Assembly (NCBI RefSeq): GCF_000739815.1
Contig: NZ_BBJJ01000002.1
Coordinates: 1-64,000, forward strand
Length of the DNA stretch: 64,000 nt
Reading direction: 5' to 3'
Source of the DNA: Paraburkholderia mimosarum LMG 23256 = NBRC 106338
GTDB lineage: Bacteria; Pseudomonadota; Gammaproteobacteria; Burkholderiales; Burkholderiaceae
Shown here: piece by piece, positions 8,621-19,967 of the stretch
Layout of the letters: every line of letters begins with the position of its first letter
Position numbering within the stretch: the first letter of the stretch is position 1
Notes under the pieces: generated by a model
Database searches by the model: none
Told to the model about the DNA's origin: nothing
What the model saw: the letters and a program-made list of their open reading frames with translations, nothing else
Made by a program: the position numbers and the translations under genes

Positions 8621-8860
8621 TTACCCATAAGGAAATTTGTCCTCGATCTCGTCGAGCCCCACCTCTAGCACCCTCGTGTCACGAGAGACTGGACTGACGC
8701 GAAAGCCCTCTGATTCAGGGAATCGCGTGGCAAGCGCCTTGAACGCCTCGGCGAACCGGTCGAAATCGGACGTCCATTCGGTACAAAAAAAGTCCTTGCC
8801 GGATGCACGGCTCTGTTGCACGTCGCTCGCGACAATGGCGCGATACTCAAAGAATTCCAT
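8621..8860 (-). CDS. Hypothetical 79-residue protein
   Basis: The 79-residue product is acidic and aromatic-rich (MEFFEYRAIVASDVQ at the start, DEIEDKFPYG at the end), cytosolic, with no recognised domain. An AGGGGAC ribosome site lies six bases before the ATG, and a strong intrinsic terminator lies downstream on the same strand. Together these argue that it is a real single-gene unit. No neighbour hints at a role. Confidence 0.6.
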   Translation of the reverse strand: MEFFEYRAIVASDVQQSRASGKDFFCTEWTSDFDRFAEAFKALATRFPESEGFRVSPVSRDTRVLEVGLDEIEDKFPYG

Positions 8861-9096
8861 TCAGTGTCCCCTGTAGTTACGACGGCGAGGAGTTCGCCTC
8901 GTGCGCTGGTCAGAATTTAGTGCTGGTTTTTGGGTAGATCTGTGCGCTGTCGAACGACGGAAGGCGATTGGCTTTCGGAGATCGGGCAGATTCTTTGAGT
9001 GGAAGCTGGCCGACTACAGCCTGTCCACAATCGGTCACCCGGAAATCCGTTAAGAACCTTTTTCGCGGCTGTGCTTTCGCCACGACTATGGCTGCT

Positions 9097-10980
9097 TCAT
9101 CGCATCAAGCGCGCCGGTACCGCGCCGCGCAGCGCATTGGTGAGCATCAAGGCTTCGGCTTCGAGCACGTCGTCGCGCGTGAGAACGCGCTCCCTCGCAC
9201 CAAACGACGCGTCGTCGAGCAGCACGCCGCGCATGACGCCCGGCAGTACGCCCGACGCGAGCGGCGGCGTGTACCACTTGCCGTCGAGCTTCACGAACAC
9301 GTTGGAGCGGCCGCCTTCGGTCAGCTCGCCACGCTCGTTGAAGAACAGCATGTCGAAGCCACCCAGCGCTTCGGCCTCGCGCCACGCCCGATCGAATTCG
9401 GCGCGGCGCGTGGTCTTGCGCAACAGGAGCGCATCGGCGGATTCGACCGGCGCGTAGCCGTGGTCCGGCGCGAGCAGCACGCCCACGGTGTCGTGCGCGA
9501 GCGCGGCGAGCGGCGCGCTGGTGAGCGTCGCCGCCCCGCTCTTGCCGAGCGCGAGCCGCATGCGATGCGGCGCATCGTCGTCCGCAAACGTGGCGCACGT
9601 TTCGTTCAAGCGTGCGCGCAACGCTTCGACGTCGCATGGAAAACCGAGCCACGCCGCGCTCGCCGCGAGCCGGGCGAGATGGCGCTCCGCGTGGCGCACG
9701 CCGCCAGCACGCGTCGCGTACATCGTTTCGAAGCATTCGAGGCCCGGGTCGGCATCGGTCAGGAAACGGGCTTTCAAGCGACACTCCTCGTATTCGTCGG
9801 CGGCCACGCTGTCGAGCACGATGCCCGCCCCCACGCCCATTTCGCCGTGCCGAATTGCTCCTCGGCCCTTTGCCGGCGCATCGAGCGTGAGCGTGCGGAT
9901 CACGACCGAGAGGCAAAAATCGCCGCAAGTCTCGCCTTCCTTCGAGGCGTCGAGCCAGCCTATCGTGCCCGTGTACAGCCCGCGCGGCGCATGCTCCAGC
10001 GCTTCGATCAGCTCCATCGTCCGGTGCTTGGGCGCACCCGTGATCGAGCCGCAAGGAAAGAGCGCGCGCATCGCGTCGGCGAACGTCGTGCCTTCGCGCA
10101 GCGAAGCTTCCACCGTCGACGTCATCTGCCAGACGGACGCATACGGCTCCACGCTGAAGAGCGCGGGCACATGCACCGAGCCCGTGCGCGCGACGCGCGA
10201 GACGTCGTTGCGCAGCAGGTCCACGATCATCACGTTCTCGGCGCGGTTCTTCGGATCGTTCGCGAGAAAACGCGCGGCGGCCGCGTCTTCCTCGGCGTTT
10301 GCCGAGCGCGCGGCCGTGCCTTTCATTGGTTTCGCGCGCAACGTTTTACCGCGCTTCTCCACGAACAGCTCGGGCGAACACGAGAGCACCCAGCGATCGC
10401 CCGGCAGCGCGATCAGCGCGCCGTAACGCACGCGCTGCCGCTCGCGCAAGCGCCTGTAAAGCGCGAGCGGCGAACCGAACGCCTCGAAGCCGAGCCGGTA
10501 CGTGTAGTTGATCTGATACGAGTCACCCGCGCGCAAGGCGTCCTGCACGCTGGCGATGTCCTGCTCGAAACGCTCGCGATCAACACCGATCGTCACGCCT
10601 GCGATGCCCGCGGGAGCCGGCGATTCACCGCCCTCTTGCGCCGCGAGCCACGCATCGGCTTCCTCGCGTGAACACTTTTCACAGCGTTCGAACAATAAAA
10701 AACGCAGCGCGGCGTCGCCGTGCTGCGTTTCGAGGGATGAGGCCGTGTCGCGCTTGGCGAATTCGAGCGCACGCGCGAACTCGTAGTCGCCGATCACCAG
10801 GGCATGAAGCCCCGCGCCCAGTTCGTTGTTCACCTGTGCGCACACGGCGTCGAGATCCGCCGCGCGCTCGCATGCAAGCTCACGCACGAAGCCCGTATAC
10901 AGGCGGCTCGATCGGCTTTCTGCCGTCGAGTCGCCATCGTCGAGCAGCGCGAACACCGCGCCGCCAGGATTGACTGCCAT
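9097..10980 (-). CDS. pabB: Aminodeoxychorismate synthase component I fused to aminodeoxychorismate lyase
   Basis: This fusion would carry out both aminations-to-PABA steps for folate. An N-terminal chorismate-binding domain (about residues 1-405) makes aminodeoxychorismate with a glutamine amidotransferase partner, and a C-terminal PLP lyase domain (about 412-627) releases pyruvate to give p-aminobenzoate. Seen in the first half: SYQINYT, PMKGT with the chorismate-contacting lysine at about 220, NVMIVDLLRNDVSRV and GSITGAPKHRTMELI. In the second half: ECFETMYA, then LFFNERGELTEGGRSNVFV typical of fold-type IV PLP enzymes. An in-frame GTG lies three codons upstream (10989); the ATG at 10980 is chosen but not certain. 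The gene lies 55 bases after dnaJ on the same strand. Confidence 0.9.
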   Translation of the reverse strand: MAVNPGGAVFALLDDGDSTAESRSSRLYTGFVRELACERAADLDAVCAQVNNELGAGLHALVIGDYEFARALEFAKRDTASSLETQHGDAALRFLLFERCEKCSREEADAWLAAQEGGESPAPAGIAGVTIGVDRERFEQDIASVQDALRAGDSYQINYTYRLGFEAFGSPLALYRRLRERQRVRYGALIALPGDRWVLSCSPELFVEKRGKTLRAKPMKGTAARSANAEEDAAAARFLANDPKNRAENVMIVDLLRNDVSRVARTGSVHVPALFSVEPYASVWQMTSTVEASLREGTTFADAMRALFPCGSITGAPKHRTMELIEALEHAPRGLYTGTIGWLDASKEGETCGDFCLSVVIRTLTLDAPAKGRGAIRHGEMGVGAGIVLDSVAADEYEECRLKARFLTDADPGLECFETMYATRAGGVRHAERHLARLAASAAWLGFPCDVEALRARLNETCATFADDDAPHRMRLALGKSGAATLTSAPLAALAHDTVGVLLAPDHGYAPVESADALLLRKTTRRAEFDRAWREAEALGGFDMLFFNERGELTEGGRSNVFVKLDGKWYTPPLASGVLPGVMRGVLLDDASFGARERVLTRDDVLEAEALMLTNALRGAVPARLMR

Positions 10981-11035
10981 TGCGCTCACTACCTGCTTCT
11001 TACCAGTTGCTGCATGGGTGCGCCCGAGACGCGCA

Positions 11036-12169
11036 TCAGTCGAAGAAGCTCTTCACGCGGTCGAACCAGCTCTTGCTTTGCGGACTGTGGCGCGCCCCGC
11101 CTTCCACGAGCGACTTCTCGAACTGCTGAAGCAGTTCGCGCTGCTGATCGGTGAGTTTGACCGGCGTTTCGACCTGGACGTGCACATACAGATCGCCGGC
11201 AATGCTCGAACGCAGGCCTTTGATGCCCTTGCCGCGCAGGCGGAACGTCTTGCCCGACTGCGTGCCTTCGGGCACCGTGAAGCTCGCGCGGCCCGCAAGC
11301 GTCGGCACTTCGATCTCGCCGCCAAGCGCCGCCGTGGTGAACGGAATCGGCATCTGGCAGTGCAGGTCGTCGCCGTCGCGCTCGAACACCGCGTGCTGCT
11401 TGATGTGGATCTCGACATAGAGATCGCCCGACGGACCGCCGTTGATGCCGGGCTCGCCGTTGCCGGCCGAGCGGATGCGCATGCCGTCGTCGATACCCGC
11501 AGGAATCTTCACCTCGAGCGTCTTGGTTTCCTTCACCTTGCCCGCGCCGTGGCAGTTCGTGCACGGTTCGGGAATGTACGAGCCCGTGCCGTGGCACTTG
11601 GGGCAAGTCTGCTGGATGCTGAAAAAGCCCTGCGACATGCGCACCGAACCCGATCCATGGCAGGTCGGGCAGGTTTCGGGCTTGGTGCCGGGTTTCGCGC
11701 CCGAGCCGTGACAGACTTCGCAGCTGCTCCAGCCCGGCACGCGAATCTGCGTCTCGTGGCCGTGGGCCGCCTGCTCCAGCGAGATTTCCATGCTGTAGCG
11801 CAGGTCGGCGCCGCGGTACACCTGCGGGCCGCCGCGCGCACCGGCACGGCCACCCGCGGCCTGGCCGAAGATATCGCCGAAGATGTCGCCGAAAGCGTCC
11901 GCGAAACCGCCGAAGCCCTGTGCGCCGGCGCCGCCCATGTTGGGATCGACGCCCGCGTGGCCGTACTGGTCGTAAGCCGCGCGCTTTTGCGAGTCCGACA
12001 GCATCTCGTAGGCCTCTTTGACCTCCTTGAAATGCTCTTCCGCACCCTTGTTGTCCGGATTGCGGTCGGGGTGGTGCTTCATCGCGAGCTTGCGATACGC
12101 CTTCTTGATTTCGTCGTCGCTCGCGTTCTTCGCGACGCCCAGAACCTCGTAGTAATCCCGTTTCGCCAT
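11036..12169 (-). CDS. dnaJ: Chaperone protein DnaJ
   Basis: DnaJ delivers unfolded clients to DnaK and stimulates its ATPase. The 377-residue protein has a J domain with HPD at residues 33-35, a Gly/Phe-rich linker, and four CxxCxGxG zinc repeats ([32 protein letters not shown]). The two substrate-binding beta domains follow. This is a full type I DnaJ. It is downstream of dnaK across a 282-base spacer that contains a terminator-like hairpin, so its level may be set below that of dnaK. Confidence 0.98.
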   Translation of the reverse strand: MAKRDYYEVLGVAKNASDDEIKKAYRKLAMKHHPDRNPDNKGAEEHFKEVKEAYEMLSDSQKRAAYDQYGHAGVDPNMGGAGAQGFGGFADAFGDIFGDIFGQAAGGRAGARGGPQVYRGADLRYSMEISLEQAAHGHETQIRVPGWSSCEVCHGSGAKPGTKPETCPTCHGSGSVRMSQGFFSIQQTCPKCHGTGSYIPEPCTNCHGAGKVKETKTLEVKIPAGIDDGMRIRSAGNGEPGINGGPSGDLYVEIHIKQHAVFERDGDDLHCQMPIPFTTAALGGEIEVPTLAGRASFTVPEGTQSGKTFRLRGKGIKGLRSSIAGDLYVHVQVETPVKLTDQQRELLQQFEKSLVEGGARHSPQSKSWFDRVKSFFD

Positions 12170-12324
12170 ATCGGTTCAACGCCGATCGTGCGCTTCTCGG
12201 CGCACGCCGGCTCCTCTTGAATGCTGGATCTCGTGACCCGTTTGCCGTTCCTTCGAACATCCGCGCAGGCGCGTCTCACGCCGCGGCGGCCCCTGAAAGA
12301 GAACGGCCTCCATAAAACAAATGT

Positions 12325-12352
12325 GCCCGGAGAGCCAGTTGGCTCGCCAGGC
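12325..12352 (-). terminator. Terminator-like hairpin between dnaK and dnaJ
   Basis: On the minus strand a stem of about 11 bp (a GAGCC/GGCTC inner stem, AACT loop and GCCTGG/CCGGGC outer stem with one mismatch and one G-U pair) is followed by a T-rich stretch (ATTTGTTTTA). It may terminate part of the dnaK transcripts before dnaJ. The T-run is interrupted, so it is weaker than a standard terminator. Confidence 0.5.
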
Positions 12353-12451
12353 GCTGCAATGCCGACACGCATCGTAACCGATGCGGCCGCTTTCGCAGAG
12401 GCACGACCGCCTGCTGATCAGGCAGAACGGTCGCGACCGCCGCTCACCCAC

Positions 12452-14413
<1,962 letters not shown>

Positions 14414-14541
14414 TTTTGTCAAATCTCCAGATTTTGATCGCTGTGCGGACGCCGCTTTCGCGCGGCGCAGGTAACTGCATGCTCGTGCCGCGTTTTCCCT
14501 TGTGCGCGGCTGGCGTCCACTTCAATTTGGAACTGCTGCCC

Positions 14542-14570
14542 AAATAAGTGCCCAGGACGGCGATTTCAAG
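14542..14570 (-). promoter_or_regulatory. Sigma32-like promoter for dnaK
   Basis: Reading the minus strand, CTTGAAA (14570-14564) matches the sigma32 -35 consensus. After 13 bases it is followed by CACTTATTT (14550-14542), a partial match to the CCCCATNT -10. Position and spacing fit a heat-shock promoter driving dnaK. Confidence 0.55.
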
Positions 14571-14653
14571 AGCTTTGGGCTATGCGTTCCATCATTTTTT
14601 TCAATCGCGCGGCCCAATCGGTGGATCCGGGGCCGGCGACGCTTACTTTTTGC

Positions 14654-15247
14654 TTACTTCGGCGCCGAAACGGTCACGAGCGCCGGACGCAGCACGCGGT
14701 CGGCGATCACATAACCCTTTTGCAGCACGCTGACGACGGTGTTCGCTTCCTGCTCGGACGGCACCATCGAAATCGCCTGATGGCGGTGGGGATCGAACTT
14801 CTCGCCCACGGGATTGATGGCGACGACCTTGCCCTTCTCGAGCGCGCCGGTCAGTTGCTTGAGCGTGAGCTCGACGCCTTCGTTGACCTTGGCGAGGTCG
14901 TCGGAGTTGTGCGCGAGCGCGGCTTCGAGGCTGTCCACCACCGGCAGCAGATGCTCGGCGAAGTTTTCGATGGCGAACTTGTGCGCCTTGGCGACGTCTT
15001 CCTGAGCGCGGCGGCGGACGTTCTCGGTCTCGGCCTTGGCGCGGACGAAAGCGTCCTGCAATTCGGCGACCTTTGCTTGAGCCTCAGCCAGGGCAGCCTC
15101 GGCCAGCGCGGCGGCGTTCTGGTCCGCGCCGCCTTGCGTTGCCTGCTGGGCAGCGTCAGCCGCCTGCGGCTGGGGTGCCTGGGCTTGCGACGCCTCGTCC
15201 GCGGGCGTGGAGTTCTGGCTCGTCGGGTTCTCTTGCGTGTTTTCCAT
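14654..15247 (-). CDS. grpE: Nucleotide exchange factor GrpE
   Basis: GrpE dimers release ADP from DnaK. The predicted 197-residue protein has a glutamine/alanine-rich N-terminal tail, a long helical segment ([20 protein letters not shown] onward) and the C-terminal beta domain with the signature region ending in [16 protein letters not shown]. The frame is open far upstream, but the ATG at 15247 (MENTQENP) is chosen because conserved GrpE sequence follows and a strong heat-shock promoter lies 120-150 bases upstream. It is separated from dnaK by 240 bases containing a second sigma32-like site. Confidence 0.96.
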   Translation of the reverse strand: MENTQENPTSQNSTPADEASQAQAPQPQAADAAQQATQGGADQNAAALAEAALAEAQAKVAELQDAFVRAKAETENVRRRAQEDVAKAHKFAIENFAEHLLPVVDSLEAALAHNSDDLAKVNEGVELTLKQLTGALEKGKVVAINPVGEKFDPHRHQAISMVPSEQEANTVVSVLQKGYVIADRVLRPALVTVSAPK

Positions 15248-15369
15248 TTCGCTGAACGTCGTTGAATAGTGAAAAAGGGAACAAAGCCTGGGGCGCCTTA
15301 GGGCCGCCCTGTTCGCTGCGCCGCCGACCGTTGCCCCGGCGCTACGAATGCTCTGTAGATTGCGACAGC

Positions 15370-15397
15370 ACATGGGTCCTGTGCCGCTTGTTTCAAG
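15370..15397 (-). promoter_or_regulatory. Sigma32 promoter for grpE
   Basis: On the minus strand CTTGAAA (15397-15391) is followed after 13 bases by ACCCATGT (15377-15370). This is a full -35 match and a near-complete match to the CCCCATNT -10 of heat-shock promoters. It is the best sigma32 site in the window. Confidence 0.75.
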
Positions 15398-15640
15398 GGC
15401 TTCCCGCGGCTTTTTTATGCGGGGGGCCAAGCCGGGAAACCGCGCGTTACAACGATTACCGCAGCGCCGCAAACCTGGAATTGAGTAAGGGCCAACCCTG
15501 ACCTAAACTCAGGAACGGATGCTGCTCACGGTGCGTTTACCCTGAGTCACGCATCGCACCGAAGGGGCCCGGTATCCGCACACCGATGACTAGCCGGGCC
15601 TTGAAAATGGCCGTTTTGCAGCGATCCCAAGGGGAGTACC

Positions 15641-15802
15641 GTGAAACTGACCTTTGCCATATCGGTGGTCGCACTGGTGCTCATCGCCGGGACAACGACC
15701 ATCTGCATGTCGGGCGCCGTGAACGAAAACACGACGGAATACGGGGGCGTGCACGCCACGATGGAGGCGCTCTTCAATCCTCACGTGAGAACTTGTCGAT
15801 AG
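15641..15802 (+). CDS. Possible 53-residue secreted or membrane-anchored small protein
   Basis: A GTG start with a good Shine-Dalgarno (AAGGGGAG, 4-5 bases before) opens a 53-codon frame. The first ~23 residues look like a signal peptide or signal anchor (MKLTFAISVVALVLIAG, then TTTICMSGA). A short polar tail follows with no recognised domain. A cysteine at residue 22 sits near the end of the hydrophobic run, but the lipobox fit is poor. The 3' end overlaps the convergent hslR gene by 29 bases. It stands alone on its strand between grpE and hslR. The ribosome site and hydrophobic N-terminus argue for a real gene. Confidence 0.45.
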   Translation: MKLTFAISVVALVLIAGTTTICMSGAVNENTTEYGGVHATMEALFNPHVRTCR

Positions 15803-16181
15803 TGCGGCGATCGCGTTTCGTGGGCCTGCCTTGCAGCACGGCGGCGGGCTCGCGAAAGAGTCGCCGCCGCTCCTGCTCTGCCGCGCGCCGTTCGCGCCCG
15901 GTCTGCGTTTCCGCATAGAGCGTCTGCGCGACGCTGGCTGGGCCGCGCACTTCGCAAATCCCAAGCACTTCCACTTCCCACACCACATGTTCGATCTCGA
16001 TTTCGACGAGATCGCCCACGCGCACGTCCTTCGATGCCTTCACGGCATCGCCGCCAATGCGCACGCGGCCTTTGCCCACGGCATCCGAGGCGAGCGAGCG
16101 CGTCTTGAAAAAGCGCGCCGCCCATAGCCATTTGTCGATGCGCAGCCGCGCGCCGGGTTCAGTCGAAATCTTGTAGTTCAT
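15774..16181 (-). CDS. hslR: RNA-binding S4-domain heat-shock protein (Hsp15 family)
   Basis: Hsp15 binds 50S subunits carrying a stalled nascent chain, in the ribosome rescue pathway. This 135-residue protein has an S4 domain from about residue 10: RLRIDKWLWAARFFKTRSLA, then KGRVRIGGDAVKASKDVRVGD. A charged C-terminal tail with RRRLFREP and RRTIDKF follows. Length and layout match HslR. Its place between hemH and grpE in the heat-shock block supports a stress role. It overlaps the small plus-strand ORF at its 3' end. Confidence 0.9.
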   Translation of the reverse strand: MNYKISTEPGARLRIDKWLWAARFFKTRSLASDAVGKGRVRIGGDAVKASKDVRVGDLVEIEIEHVVWEVEVLGICEVRGPASVAQTLYAETQTGRERRAAEQERRRLFREPAAVLQGRPTKRDRRTIDKFSRED

Positions 16182-16273
16182 CAGAGGTTTCCCATGGGCC
16201 GCGCAGCCCGCTCAGCCGGCTCAGCCGGCTCCGGCAGCGCGCTCACGTCACTTCACGTCACCGGCAGTTCAGG

Positions 16274-17341
16274 TCACGTCATGGCGCCGGCGGGCGCCGG
16301 GGCCTGCACGGACCAGCCCTGGAGATGCTGCACGACGATTTCACCGAGCGCCGCAATCCAGGCGGGCGCGGCGTTCAGGCAGGGAATACGGTGAAACTCC
16401 TTGCCGCCGCCGTGCAGGAATTCGTCGCGCACTTCCATGCCGATTTCCTCGATGGTTTCAAGGCAGTCCGCCGTGAAGCCGGGGCAGAAGACGTCCGCCC
16501 GGCGCACGCCGCCCGCGCCCAGTTCCCGCAGCGTCGGCGCCGTGTACGGCTGGAGCCACTGCGCACGGCCGAAGCGCGACTGAAACGTGACCCGGCATTC
16601 GACCGGCGTGAGCTCCAGCGCATGCATGAGCAACGCGGCCGTTTGCTGGCACTGGTCGTGGTACGGGTCGCCGAGATCGAGCGTACGGCTCGGGACGCCG
16701 TGAAAGCTCAGCACGAGGCGGTCGCCGGCCGCGAAATCCGGCTTGCCGTGCGTTTGCCAGTAATGATGCACCTGGGCCGCGAGCGCCGCGATATACGCCG
16801 GATGGTCGTGATAGCCGCGCACCGTGCGGATTTCCGGCTGGTTGCGCATGCGGCGAAGCGCGGCGAATGCCGCGTCGAATGCCGTAGCCGTGGTCGACGC
16901 CGAATACTGCGGGTACATCGGCATCAGCAGGATCCGTTCCGCGCCCGCAAGCTTCAGCTGGTTCAATATCGCCGCGATGTCGGGCGTGCCGTAGCGCATC
17001 GCGTAATCGACAAGGACGGCGTAATCGTTGATCTGCAGCAGATGACGCAGGCCGTCGGTCTGCTTTTGCGTGTACACGCGCAGCGGCGAGCCCTCGGGCG
17101 TCCAGACCGCCGCATACTTCTTCGCCGACGAGCGGGCGCGAAACGGCAGGATCACGGCGCGCAGGATGATCTGCCAGATCGGCGCCGGGATCTCGACCAC
17201 GCGCGGGTCGGAGAGGAACTGCGCCAGATAGCGACGCACGGCGCGCGGCGTTGGCGCGTCCGGCGTGCCCAGATTGATGAGCAGCACGGCGACGCGATGC
17301 GCCGCGGCGGACTGCGAAGGCCGCTCCAGGTCGAAACGCAT
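16274..17341 (-). CDS. hemH: Ferrochelatase
   Basis: HemH inserts Fe(II) into protoporphyrin IX, the final step of haem synthesis. The 355-residue product has [12 protein letters not shown] near the N-terminus, the SFHGVP motif with the metal-site histidine, then [14 protein letters not shown] and the [16 protein letters not shown] segment bearing the active-site glutamates. No C-terminal cysteine cluster for an iron-sulfur site is visible. A well-formed sigma70-like promoter lies about 55-85 bases upstream. Confidence 0.97.
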   Translation of the reverse strand: MRFDLERPSQSAAAHRVAVLLINLGTPDAPTPRAVRRYLAQFLSDPRVVEIPAPIWQIILRAVILPFRARSSAKKYAAVWTPEGSPLRVYTQKQTDGLRHLLQINDYAVLVDYAMRYGTPDIAAILNQLKLAGAERILLMPMYPQYSASTTATAFDAAFAALRRMRNQPEIRTVRGYHDHPAYIAALAAQVHHYWQTHGKPDFAAGDRLVLSFHGVPSRTLDLGDPYHDQCQQTAALLMHALELTPVECRVTFQSRFGRAQWLQPYTAPTLRELGAGGVRRADVFCPGFTADCLETIEEIGMEVRDEFLHGGGKEFHRIPCLNAAPAWIAALGEIVVQHLQGWSVQAPAPAGAMT

Positions 17342-17396
17342 AGGCGATCAGTGGCGCCGCGCGGAGAACGCGCAGCAACGGTTGCACGAAACAAGC

Positions 17397-17424
17397 ATTA
17401 TAGCGGGCGGCCCTGGCGGGCCAA
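17397..17424 (-). promoter_or_regulatory. Sigma70-like promoter for hemH
   Basis: On the minus strand TTGGCC (17424-17419) and a perfect TATAAT (17402-17397) are separated by 16 bases. The expected 5' untranslated region to the hemH ATG at 17341 is about 50 bases. Confidence 0.6.
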
Positions 17425-17589
17425 CCGTGGGAATCGGGGACCGCCCTCTCGCGCGGCTGCGGCTCACGCAGACAGGCGCGGTGTGTTGGTCCCGGTTGGG
17501 TCCACTTTGGCCATTCGGCCGATGGCGCTCGACGCCGCTTTCGGGGATGATCTTCTCAAAGGCGGGTGTGCCCGGCGGCGCGCAGTTTG

Positions 17590-17605
17590 GCGCCCGGTGG
17601 GGCGC
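17590..17605 (-). terminator. Hairpin abutting the hrcA stop codon
   Basis: GCGCCC and GGGCGC form a 6-bp stem with a 4-base loop immediately after the hrcA stop. No U-run follows on the minus strand, so it is at most a weak or factor-dependent terminator, or an mRNA-stabilising stem. Confidence 0.3.
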
Positions 17606-18622
17606 TCAGTTCTGGCTCAGCGTGAGTGACAGCAGGCGCGCGGTGATATCGACAATCGGGATCACGCGGTTGTACGCCATGCGAGTCGGCCCGATCACGC
17701 CGAGCGTGCCGACGATCTTGCCGTTCACTTCATAGGGCGCGGTCACCACGCTCATTTCCTCGATCGGCACGAGGTTCGACTCGCCGCCGATGAAGATCTG
17801 CACGCCCTGCGCGTGGCTCGAGACGTCGAGCAACTGCAGGAGGCTGGTTTTCTGGTCGAACACGTCGAAAAGCTTGCGCAGGCGCGCCATGTCCGACGAA
17901 AGATCGGCGACTTCGAGCAGGTTGCGCTCGCCGGAAATCAGCACGGTGTCGCCGGTTTCGGGTTCTTCGGTGCTCGCGGTCACGGCCGCGTGCATGAGCG
18001 AGGTCATGTCGCCGCGCAGCGCGTCGATTTCCTCGCGCAGGCGGCGGCGCACTTCGTCGAACGACAGGCCCGCGAAATGCGCGTTGATGTAGTTCGAGGC
18101 CTCGATGAGTTCCGAGGGCGTGAAGTCGCGCTGCGTCGCCATGATGCGGTTCTGCACGTCGCCTTCTGGCGTCACGATGATGAGCAGGATGCGCTTGTCG
18201 GACAGGCGCATGAACTCGATTTGCTTGAACACGTGGCTGCGCCGCGGCGTGAGCACCACGCCCGCGAACTGCGAGAGGTTCGAGAGCACGCTGGCCGCCG
18301 CTGCCACGACCTTTTGCGGCTCGCCGGGGCGCAGCGTGGTCTTCACCGCGCGCGTGAGGGCGTCGTCTGAGCTGGGCTCGACGGTGAGCATGGTATCGAC
18401 GAACAGGCGATAGCCGCGCGGCGTGGGCACCCGCCCCGCCGAGGTGTGCGGGCTGGACACGAGACCCAGTTCCTCGAGGTCCGACATGACGTTGCGGATC
18501 GTCGCCGGGCTCAGCTCCAGGCCGGAATAGCGCGACAGCGTGCGCGAGCCGACCGGCTGACCTTCGGCGATGTAACGCTCGATCAGCGTCTTGAGGAGGG
18601 TTTGTGCGCGGGGATCTAGCAT
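17606..18622 (-). CDS. hrcA: Heat-inducible transcription repressor HrcA
   Basis: HrcA represses chaperone operons by binding CIRCE operators. The 338-residue protein begins [21 protein letters not shown] and has the winged-helix segment [22 protein letters not shown] with [17 protein letters not shown]. The C-terminal GAF-like domain includes [23 protein letters not shown]. The frame is open upstream, but ATG 18622 is the start expected for the family. No CIRCE element is visible in this window, so its target (typically groESL) is probably elsewhere, with the local dnaK and grpE genes under sigma32. Confidence 0.95.
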   Translation of the reverse strand: MLDPRAQTLLKTLIERYIAEGQPVGSRTLSRYSGLELSPATIRNVMSDLEELGLVSSPHTSAGRVPTPRGYRLFVDTMLTVEPSSDDALTRAVKTTLRPGEPQKVVAAAASVLSNLSQFAGVVLTPRRSHVFKQIEFMRLSDKRILLIIVTPEGDVQNRIMATQRDFTPSELIEASNYINAHFAGLSFDEVRRRLREEIDALRGDMTSLMHAAVTASTEEPETGDTVLISGERNLLEVADLSSDMARLRKLFDVFDQKTSLLQLLDVSSHAQGVQIFIGGESNLVPIEEMSVVTAPYEVNGKIVGTLGVIGPTRMAYNRVIPIVDITARLLSLTLSQN

Positions 18623-18915
18623 GACTGAAAATTTTAGCCTAATGGCGGGTTGGCCGCGAGTGCGCAGCCAGCGCAGTCCCGGCGGCAAGCCCGTGGCGCG
18701 GGGGCCAGGCGTTCCGGCCTGCCGGCGGCCGTGCATTCAACCGAAGCGCGCAAGGCCCGGACCGTGCCGGGACGCGCGCCATCGCGCACGGCATTGCCCG
18801 TTGTCATCGCCGTGTCACCGGCTTCGGGCTGGAAGGCGCGGCGCACAAGGCCCGGCGGCCCGTTCGCGGCCCGCGCCAGGTTCTTTTCGCGACCTGACTA
18901 TGGTGTAATGCCGGC

Positions 18916-19827
18916 ATGCAGATCCAGAAGATCCAGAGCCAGTTCAAGACCGTTGCGCTCGTTGGGCGCAGCAACACGCCGGGCATCGCCGAGCCGCTGA
19001 TGGCGCTCGCGCAGACCATTGCGAAGCGCGGCTTCGAGGTCGTGTTCGAAGCGCAGACCGCCGAGGAAGTCGGCGCGCAAGGCTATCCCGCGCTGCAGCC
19101 CGCCGAGATCGGCGCGCGCGCGGACGTGGCCGTCGTGCTCGGCGGCGACGGCACGATGCTCGGCATGGGCCGCCAGCTCGCGCCCTACCGCACGCCGCTC
19201 ATCGGCATCAACCACGGGCGGCTCGGCTTCATCACCGACATCGCGTTCTCGGAGATGCAGGAGATCGTGCCGCAGCTGCTGGCCGGCTCGTTCGAGCGCG
19301 AGGAGCGCTCGCTGCTCGAATCGCGCATTACGCGCGACGGCGACCCGATCTACCACGCGCTCGCCTTCAACGACGTGGTTGTGAACCGCAGCGGCTTCTC
19401 AGGCATGGCCGAGCTGCGCGTGAACGTGGATGGCCGCTTCATGTACAACCAGCGCTCGGACGGTCTGATCGTCGCGACGCCCACGGGCTCCACCGCCTAT
19501 GCGCTTTCGTCGCAGGGGCCGATCCTCCATCCGCAGCTGCAAGGCATCGTGCTCGTGCCGATCGCGCCGCACGCGCTTTCGAACCGCCCGATCGTGTTGC
19601 CCGACGACTGCAAAGTGAGCATCCAGATCGTGGCCGGGCGCGACGTCAACGTGAACTTCGACATGCAGTCATTCACGGCGCTGGAACTGGGCGACGTGAT
19701 CGAGGTGCGCCGCTCGCGCCACACGGTGCCTTTCCTGCATCCGGTCGGCTACAGCTACTACCGCACGCTGCGCAAGAAGCTGCACTGGAATGAGCACCCC
19801 TCGCTGCAGGACGATCCGGAGGATTAA
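18916..19827 (+). CDS. nadK: NAD kinase
   Basis: NadK phosphorylates NAD to NADP. The 303-residue protein shows the GGDGT motif at residues 76-80 with its catalytic aspartate, [12 protein letters not shown], and the later [17 protein letters not shown] and conserved region around [12 protein letters not shown]. The gene diverges from hrcA across 293 bases and is followed 140 bases later by recN in the same direction, a frequent pairing in proteobacteria. Confidence 0.97.
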   Translation: MQIQKIQSQFKTVALVGRSNTPGIAEPLMALAQTIAKRGFEVVFEAQTAEEVGAQGYPALQPAEIGARADVAVVLGGDGTMLGMGRQLAPYRTPLIGINHGRLGFITDIAFSEMQEIVPQLLAGSFEREERSLLESRITRDGDPIYHALAFNDVVVNRSGFSGMAELRVNVDGRFMYNQRSDGLIVATPTGSTAYALSSQGPILHPQLQGIVLVPIAPHALSNRPIVLPDDCKVSIQIVAGRDVNVNFDMQSFTALELGDVIEVRRSRHTVPFLHPVGYSYYRTLRKKLHWNEHPSLQDDPED

Positions 19828-19967
19828 GGCAAGCCGAGACAGGAAGAGCGCGCCCGGTCCGCGCGGTGTGCACATGCGCGCCGCTCCATCGATGCCCACA
19901 CTTCCGTTCCCATACAGCCAGCAGGCACCGGTAACCCACGCCAACCCAAAAAGCAGAACCAGACGCC

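Noticed and set aside
18623-18915. CIRCE operator upstream of hrcA
   Set aside because: Neither TTAGCACTC nor its inverted partner is found in the spacer.
19828-19967. LexA box upstream of recN
   Set aside because: Only a single ATACAG half-site is present; the opposite CTGT half is missing at the needed distance.
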